DNA of 36,508 nt, taken from contig CAKKPG010000203.1 in the NCBI GenBank assembly GCA_919901555.1, forward strand, positions 1 through 36,508, in the 5' to 3' direction. This stretch comes from Nitrospiria bacterium (lineage in GTDB: Bacteria > Nitrospirota > UBA9217). Made by a program: the position numbers and the translations under genes. Positions 32,386 to 36,508 of this stretch are shown here, one piece after another. Under the pieces are notes generated by a model, which saw nothing but the letters and a program-made list of their open reading frames with translations, did not search any database and was not told where the DNA came from. How positions within the stretch are numbered: position 1 is the first letter of the stretch; every line of letters starts with the position of its first letter.

Positions 32386-33573
32386 ATGCCCCCAAAGAGC
32401 AGAAGCGTTTTCACGGGCCTTGATCGCATCGAATCGCTCTGGCCCCGGGACCTGAAGGCTACCCGCGTCGGGCTCGTGGCGCATCCCGCATCGATCAGCG
32501 GCAATCTCGAGCACGCGAAGGACGTGCTCCGCCGGTCAAAAAAGATCCGCCTCACTACTCTCTTCGGACCTCAGCACGGCATCCACGGCCAGACGCAGGA
32601 CAACATGGTGGAATGGGAAGGCTTCCGGGACCCCGACACCGGCCTGCCGGTCTACAGCCTGTACGGAAAGACGCGCAAGCCCAGGCCCGAGATGCTCGCG
32701 GACATCGACGCTCTCGTCATCGACCTGCAGGACGTGGGCAGCCGTTACTACACCTTCATCTGGACGCTGGACCTTTGCATGCAGGCCTGCACTGAGACGG
32801 GAAAGGCCGTGGTCGTTCTTGACCGGCCAAACCCCATCGGAGGCCGCATCACCGAGGGGCCGGTGCTCGATCCGGAATACGCCTCATTTGTAGGACTACG
32901 GCCCCTTCCTGTCCGCCACGGCATGACCATCGGCGAGATCGGCCTCTATCTCCGGGACAGGTTCTATCCCCGCCTGGACTTCACGGTGGTCCCCATGGAG
33001 GGCTGGAAACGCCCAAAGTGGTTCGACGAGACCGGCCTGCCCTGGGTCTTCCCCTCTCCCAACATGCCGACACTCGAGACGGCCCTTGTCTATCCCGGCA
33101 TATGCCTGCTGGAAGCCACGAACATCTCTGAAGGCCGCGGCACGACGCGACCCTTCGAGATATTCGGCGCGCCCTTCATACACACCGAAACTCTTATAAA
33201 GAGGCTCCGGGAATTCAAACTCCCCGGCGTGGCGTTCCGGCCGCTGCACTTTCAGCCCACGTTCCAGAAACATGCGGGCACGGTCTGCGGGGGAGCGCAG
33301 ATCCACGTCATTGACCGCGAGCGGTTCAAGCCCTTCAAGACCGGCGTGGCGATCCTGAAAGCGATTCACAACACCTATCCCCGGGAGTTCGCCTGGAAAC
33401 AGCCGCCCTACGAGTATGAAGAGGTGAAGCTGCCCATCGACATCCTGGCCGGGACCGACCGGCTGAGGAAGGACATCGAGGCGTGGGCTGACCTTAAGGA
33501 CATGGAAGCGTGGTGGAAGGAAGAGGCGCGGGCATTTGAAAAAATAAGAAAGAAATACTTAATTTACAAATAA
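32386..33573 (+). CDS. namZ: NamZ-like exo-beta-N-acetylmuramidase (DUF1343)
   Basis: This 395-residue protein belongs to the DUF1343 family, whose characterised member NamZ removes N-acetylmuramic acid from the non-reducing end of peptidoglycan fragments. Family motifs seen include VFTGLDRI near the start, FGPQHGIHGQ, DLQDVGSRYYTFIWTL, VLDRPNPIGG, FPSPNMPTLETALVYPG and EGRGTTRPFE. There is no signal peptide, while the Bacillus enzyme is exported, so it would act on imported muropeptide sugars in the cytoplasm, or export is by another route. The likely start coincides with the transcription start. The next gene encodes MurU- and AmgK-type domains, giving a MurNAc salvage set. Confidence 0.88.
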   Translation: MPPKSRSVFTGLDRIESLWPRDLKATRVGLVAHPASISGNLEHAKDVLRRSKKIRLTTLFGPQHGIHGQTQDNMVEWEGFRDPDTGLPVYSLYGKTRKPRPEMLADIDALVIDLQDVGSRYYTFIWTLDLCMQACTETGKAVVVLDRPNPIGGRITEGPVLDPEYASFVGLRPLPVRHGMTIGEIGLYLRDRFYPRLDFTVVPMEGWKRPKWFDETGLPWVFPSPNMPTLETALVYPGICLLEATNISEGRGTTRPFEIFGAPFIHTETLIKRLREFKLPGVAFRPLHFQPTFQKHAGTVCGGAQIHVIDRERFKPFKTGVAILKAIHNTYPREFAWKQPPYEYEEVKLPIDILAGTDRLRKDIEAWADLKDMEAWWKEEARAFEKIRKKYLIYK

Positions 33574-33598
33574 CTGAAGACACGAAGGCACAAAGAAA

Positions 33599-33712
33599 GG
33601 CAATGCAAAAGTCAAATTTCTAAATGCAAATTGCAAAATTGAGGTATGGCCTGGGGCCGGAAGTTTGGATTCTTTCATTTTGACTTTTGCATTTTGCATT
33701 CTGCATTTTGCC
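33599..33712. repeat. GCAAAAGTCAAA inverted repeat after namZ
   Basis: GGCAATGCAAAAGTCAAA (from 33599) faces TTTTGACTTTTGCATTTTGC (33677-33696), followed by more TGCATTTTGC units. The same TTTGCATTTTTC-type sequence starts the window (1-29). Confidence 0.65.
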
Positions 33713-33757
33713 TTAAGAAGGCCTGCCTTGGTGACTTAGTGATAAATTTTTAAAATC

Positions 33758-35797
33758 ATGCCGAAGTTTCCAATAAACATCTTCCTCCCCGCCGCCGGAC
33801 TCGGCGAGCGGCTCCGGCCGGTGACGAACCACCTGCCCAAGCCGCTCCTTCCTATTCTGGGAAGGCCGCTGATCCAGGTCATCCTGGAAAAACTCGCTGC
33901 TGTCTGCACAGGAAAGATCGGCATCAACCTTCACTACAAGCCGGAGCTGATACGTGACTGGGTCAAAAACTCGCCCTACGCGGACCGCGTCGCCTTCTTT
34001 CCCGAGGACCCCATCCTCGGCACCGGCGGCGCGCTCAGGAACGCCGAATCGTTCCTGTCCTCCGGCCCCTTCATCGTCCATAACTCGGACATTCTCCTGA
34101 ATATCGACTTCTCCCGTCTGATCGAGGAGCATCTCGCTTCGGGAAACATCGCCACCCTCGTCTGCCACCGCCTGCCCCATCTCAGCAACGTGGTCATCGA
34201 CAGGAACGGCCAGGTGCTGGACGTGGAGAACGCCGGCGCCTCCAGGCCCGATCCGTCCATTGTCGCCGACAAAGTGGCCTACACGGGTATCGCCGTCTAT
34301 TCGCCGGAGATACTGAAATTTCTCCCCCAGGGCGTGTCCCACGCCACGGTTGCATGGATCGCCGCGTCAAAAGCCGGGCATAAGGTCCGCGCCATGGATT
34401 TCACCGGGTGTTACTGGAACGACGTGGGCAACCCCGTGACCTACGCCCGGGGAGTCCTCGATGCATTGAGAGAGAACGGCGAGACCGTGCATCGTTCCGT
34501 GGCCGCCCGCTGCGGCCGCATCGAGATAGACGGCTATGTGGTGCTGGAGGCGGGGAGCGAGGTCGAAGACGGCGCGCGGATCAGAAACTGCATTGTCATG
34601 CCCGGGGCCCGCGTGAAGGGAAATCACGGGAACCGCATCCTGGGGCCGGATTATGCCGTCGCCCTCACGGAATCGGACATGCAGCCCTCGCTCCATGCCG
34701 CTGAGAAGAAGCGGGTGTCGCTCTCTGACCCGCTCTTTGCAAACTACTTCGGAATTCGGCCCGCGAGCGAAGGTGCGCCCTTAACTCAGAACTCAGAACC
34801 CAGAACCCAGAACTCGCCATACTGGTCCGACGCCATTCTCATCGGCCTCGGCGGCTCGGACCGCCGCTACTTCCGCGTGCGGAACGACGATAAGACAGCC
34901 GTGCTCATGGAGTGCAAGCCTGACGACGCTGATTACGAGCGCCATCTCGTGTACACCAGGTTCTTCGCCGGCCATACGGTCCCCGTGCCGGGCCTCCTGT
35001 CATCCGACGAGGGAACGAAGCGCGCCCTTTTCGAAGACCTCGGCGACACGAGCCTCTACTCCTACATGAAGCTCCCCCGTGACAACGGCCACATCGGGGA
35101 GGTCTATCGCCGCGTGCTCGATATCCTGGTCAAGCTCCACACCAGGACGATGGAGCATGTCGATGACTGCCCCCTGCTCCGGGCGAGAATCTTCGATTAT
35201 GACTACCTGCGCTGGGAAACGGGCTACTTCCTGGACCGGTTTGTGGTTGGACTTAGAAAGTTGGAGTTGAAGAACAGGCCGGCAATTGAGGAGGAGTTCC
35301 ATCGTCTCGCGAAGAAGGTGGACGGCTTTCCCAAGGGGATCATCCACCGGGACTTCCAGTGCCAGAACGTCATGGTCCTGGCCAACGGCATCCCCCGCGT
35401 CATCGACTACCAGGGCGCCCGCATGGCGCCGCCTGCTTACGATATCGCCTCGATCCTCTGGGACCCGTACCACCGGCTGGATGACGGCGTGCGTGAGCAA
35501 TTGATCGAGTACTACGTGCGCGAGATGAAGAAGCACTCCGGCGGAAAGTTCAATGAAAAGACCTTCACGGAAAGCCTCATCCCCTGCCGCCTCCAGCGCC
35601 ACATGCAGGCCCTGGGCGCGTACGGATTTCTGTCCGTCGCGAAAGGGAAGAAATACTTTCTGAAGCACGTTCCCGAAGCGCTCCGGCTGCTCAAGGAAGA
35701 AGCGGCTGCCGTAAAAGCAGACTTTCCGGTACTGAACCATCTTTCAACGACCCTCGATAATCATATAAAGGGCACCTCTATGGGTTCTCATTCATGA
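33758..35797 (+). CDS. Fused MurNAc-1-phosphate uridylyltransferase/sugar kinase (MurU-AmgK type)
   Basis: This 679-residue protein joins a nucleotidyltransferase (about 1-320; signature AAGLGERLRPVT...PKPLLPI at 12-33) to an aminoglycoside-phosphotransferase-type kinase (about 355-660; GGSDRRYFRV, catalytic HRD at 530-532, metal-binding D550 in VIDYQGAR). In Pseudomonas, AmgK phosphorylates MurNAc or GlcNAc at the anomeric carbon and MurU makes UDP-MurNAc, bypassing de novo synthesis. With NamZ upstream, this completes a salvage route. The linker at residues 342-353 (LTQNSEPRTQNS) is encoded by a GAACTCAGAACCC repeat. The start ATG 33758 lacks a clear ribosome site. Substrate assignment relies on domain order and neighbourhood; other sugar-1-phosphates are possible. 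Confidence 0.85.
   Translation: MPKFPINIFLPAAGLGERLRPVTNHLPKPLLPILGRPLIQVILEKLAAVCTGKIGINLHYKPELIRDWVKNSPYADRVAFFPEDPILGTGGALRNAESFLSSGPFIVHNSDILLNIDFSRLIEEHLASGNIATLVCHRLPHLSNVVIDRNGQVLDVENAGASRPDPSIVADKVAYTGIAVYSPEILKFLPQGVSHATVAWIAASKAGHKVRAMDFTGCYWNDVGNPVTYARGVLDALRENGETVHRSVAARCGRIEIDGYVVLEAGSEVEDGARIRNCIVMPGARVKGNHGNRILGPDYAVALTESDMQPSLHAAEKKRVSLSDPLFANYFGIRPASEGAPLTQNSEPRTQNSPYWSDAILIGLGGSDRRYFRVRNDDKTAVLMECKPDDADYERHLVYTRFFAGHTVPVPGLLSSDEGTKRALFEDLGDTSLYSYMKLPRDNGHIGEVYRRVLDILVKLHTRTMEHVDDCPLLRARIFDYDYLRWETGYFLDRFVVGLRKLELKNRPAIEEEFHRLAKKVDGFPKGIIHRDFQCQNVMVLANGIPRVIDYQGARMAPPAYDIASILWDPYHRLDDGVREQLIEYYVREMKKHSGGKFNEKTFTESLIPCRLQRHMQALGAYGFLSVAKGKKYFLKHVPEALRLLKEEAAAVKADFPVLNHLSTTLDNHIKGTSMGSHS
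34783..34815. repeat. In-frame CAGAACTCAGAACC repeat at the domain junction
   Basis: Four to five units of AACTCAG/AACCCAG in tandem lie exactly between the nucleotidyltransferase and kinase domains. The same unit type is intergenic at 16483-16557. Confidence 0.8.
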
Positions 35798-36381
35798 TTC
35801 ACGCGACCACCGGCAAGCTACACTGGAACTACTTCATCGCTCTCGAACGCGATCTTGAGGTTGTCTCTCGCTACGTCGAGTTCTGCCCACAGAACTTCGA
35901 CGTGTATTCGATCGAGTTTGCACATTTGCTGTTTGCTGCTGCATCCGAAGTGGACGTTGTGGCGAAGCTACTGTGCCAGCGCCTCCAGCCTAGTGCCCCG
36001 CGTAGCAACATCGACGAGCATCGGACTATGCTTATGGCTGCGATCCCTGACCTGACTACGACACTGGTATTCGTTCCTCGCTACGGCCTTGACTTCAAGC
36101 CGTGGGACAACTGGGCCGGTCCGAATAATCCTCTCTGGTGGCGTAGTTACAACAAGGTAAAGCACGAGCGAGACGCGCATTTCGACCAAGCGACGCTCAA
36201 GAATGCCCTCAACGCGCTCGGTGCGCTCCTGATTCTCACTTACCACCATTACAGCTACGCGCTGGCACCTGCCGGTGCACTTCGACTTTCGCCCAGGGAC
36301 ACCATGCAGAGCTTGCAGCCAGAGTCCACGCTCCTTCGCCTCCAGAGCGACTACTATTACGGCCATCTCCTCATCGAATGA
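35794..36381 (+). CDS. Hypothetical protein, HEPN-like features possible
   Basis: This 195-residue protein starts in a 4-base ATGA overlap with the kinase fusion stop, so it is translationally coupled. It looks all-alpha, with a first half of helices (DVYSIEFAHLLFAAASEVDVVAKLL), then WWRSYNKVKHERDAHFDQATLKNALNAL and a hydrophobic-aromatic segment (LLILTYHHYSYAL). The charged KHERDAHF motif in a helical protein recalls HEPN-type folds, but the canonical Rx4-6H is not present and I do not assign a family. It has no signal peptide. A role in cell-wall salvage is not evident; it may simply have been captured by the operon. Confidence 0.6.
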   Translation: MIHATTGKLHWNYFIALERDLEVVSRYVEFCPQNFDVYSIEFAHLLFAAASEVDVVAKLLCQRLQPSAPRSNIDEHRTMLMAAIPDLTTTLVFVPRYGLDFKPWDNWAGPNNPLWWRSYNKVKHERDAHFDQATLKNALNALGALLILTYHHYSYALAPAGALRLSPRDTMQSLQPESTLLRLQSDYYYGHLLIE

Positions 36382-36412
36382 TTTCCGAATAACAGTGTGC
36401 TATTTTCGCATA

Positions 36413-36457
36413 ACAGGAAAATCTCAGCGAAAATCTCAGGGACGAAAATCTAAGGGA
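36413..36457. repeat. Three-copy 15-bp tandem repeat near the right edge
   Basis: CGAAAATCTCAGGGA (36428-36442), CGAAAATCTAAGGGA (36443-36457) and a diverged first copy at 36413-36427. It is followed by CCTATAATCCCCC, in which TATAAT could be a -10. Nothing else is visible in 36382-36508. Confidence 0.6.
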
Positions 36458-36508
36458 CATCCTATAATCCCCCTGTCAAGTGCAAAATGATTTTGCTCAA
36501 GTTTCAAC

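Noticed and set aside
36413-36457. Possible CRISPR repeats
   Set aside because: Three 15-bp head-to-tail copies with no spacers; this is a simple tandem repeat.

Overview
The window reads as a high-GC chromosome segment from a strictly or facultatively anaerobic, nitrogen-fixing bacterium. The best fit is a Nitrospirota or Desulfobacterota lineage. I infer this from the NifI1/NifI2 PII pair, a minimal NifB without NifX domain, a fused NifEN, many sigma-54-dependent NtrC-type systems, a sulfur-oxyanion type molybdopterin reductase with TauE/SafE-type exporters, and many families of short inverted intergenic repeats. No rRNA, tRNA, CRISPR array or complete insertion sequence was seen.

Layout. 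(1) 41-992, minus: nuoA-nuoB, the start of a complex I operon running off the left edge. (2) 1351-5764, minus: an operon of a periplasmic-domain TauE half-exporter, a second TauE half, a PhsA/PsrA-like molybdopterin oxidoreductase without a Tat signal, and its four-cluster ferredoxin subunit. It starts at a perfect -24/-12 (sigma-54) promoter preceded by two identical-type dyads. (3) 5982-10629, minus: a three-gene sensing unit (tandem PhnD-like lipoprotein, histidine kinase with a cysteine-rich insert in its HAMP region, sigma-54 response regulator) directly upstream, which most likely drives operon 2. (4) 11107-13353: a methyltransferase, a gutted SDR remnant, small membrane proteins, a membrane hydrolase and an orphan Fis-domain remnant of an NtrC gene. 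(5) 13403-23935, minus: the nif cluster in the order nifH-D-K-EN-X-nifI1-nifI2-fdx-nifB-hesA, with a perfect sigma-54 promoter before nifH. (6) 24328-27015, minus: an NtrB/NtrC pair ending in a clear terminator. (7) 27352-28224, plus: an EamA transporter. (8) 28353-30944, minus: secreted/barrel protein-glnK-amtB with a third perfect sigma-54 promoter. (9) 31293-32243, minus: a small two-CW-type cysteine protein and a CDF-like membrane protein. (10) 32386-36381, plus: a NamZ-like exo-muramidase, a MurU-AmgK-type fusion, and an unrecognised protein.

How it works together. Regions 5, 6 and 8 form a nitrogen-limitation unit: NtrBC and sigma-54 would turn on nitrogenase and ammonium uptake, GlnK would gate AmtB, and NifI1/NifI2 would switch nitrogenase off after ammonium addition. 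Regions 2 and 3 look like a separate regulon for a sulfur oxyanion or a similar anion, sensed by a periplasmic binding protein. Region 10 looks like cell-wall MurNAc salvage to UDP-MurNAc.

The most unusual structural signal is that several short 'intergenic' repeat families lie inside reading frames. Three segments of nifEN, including the NifE-NifN linker, and the linker of the MurU-AmgK fusion are encoded by DNA of the same repeat types that fill the intergenic spaces here.
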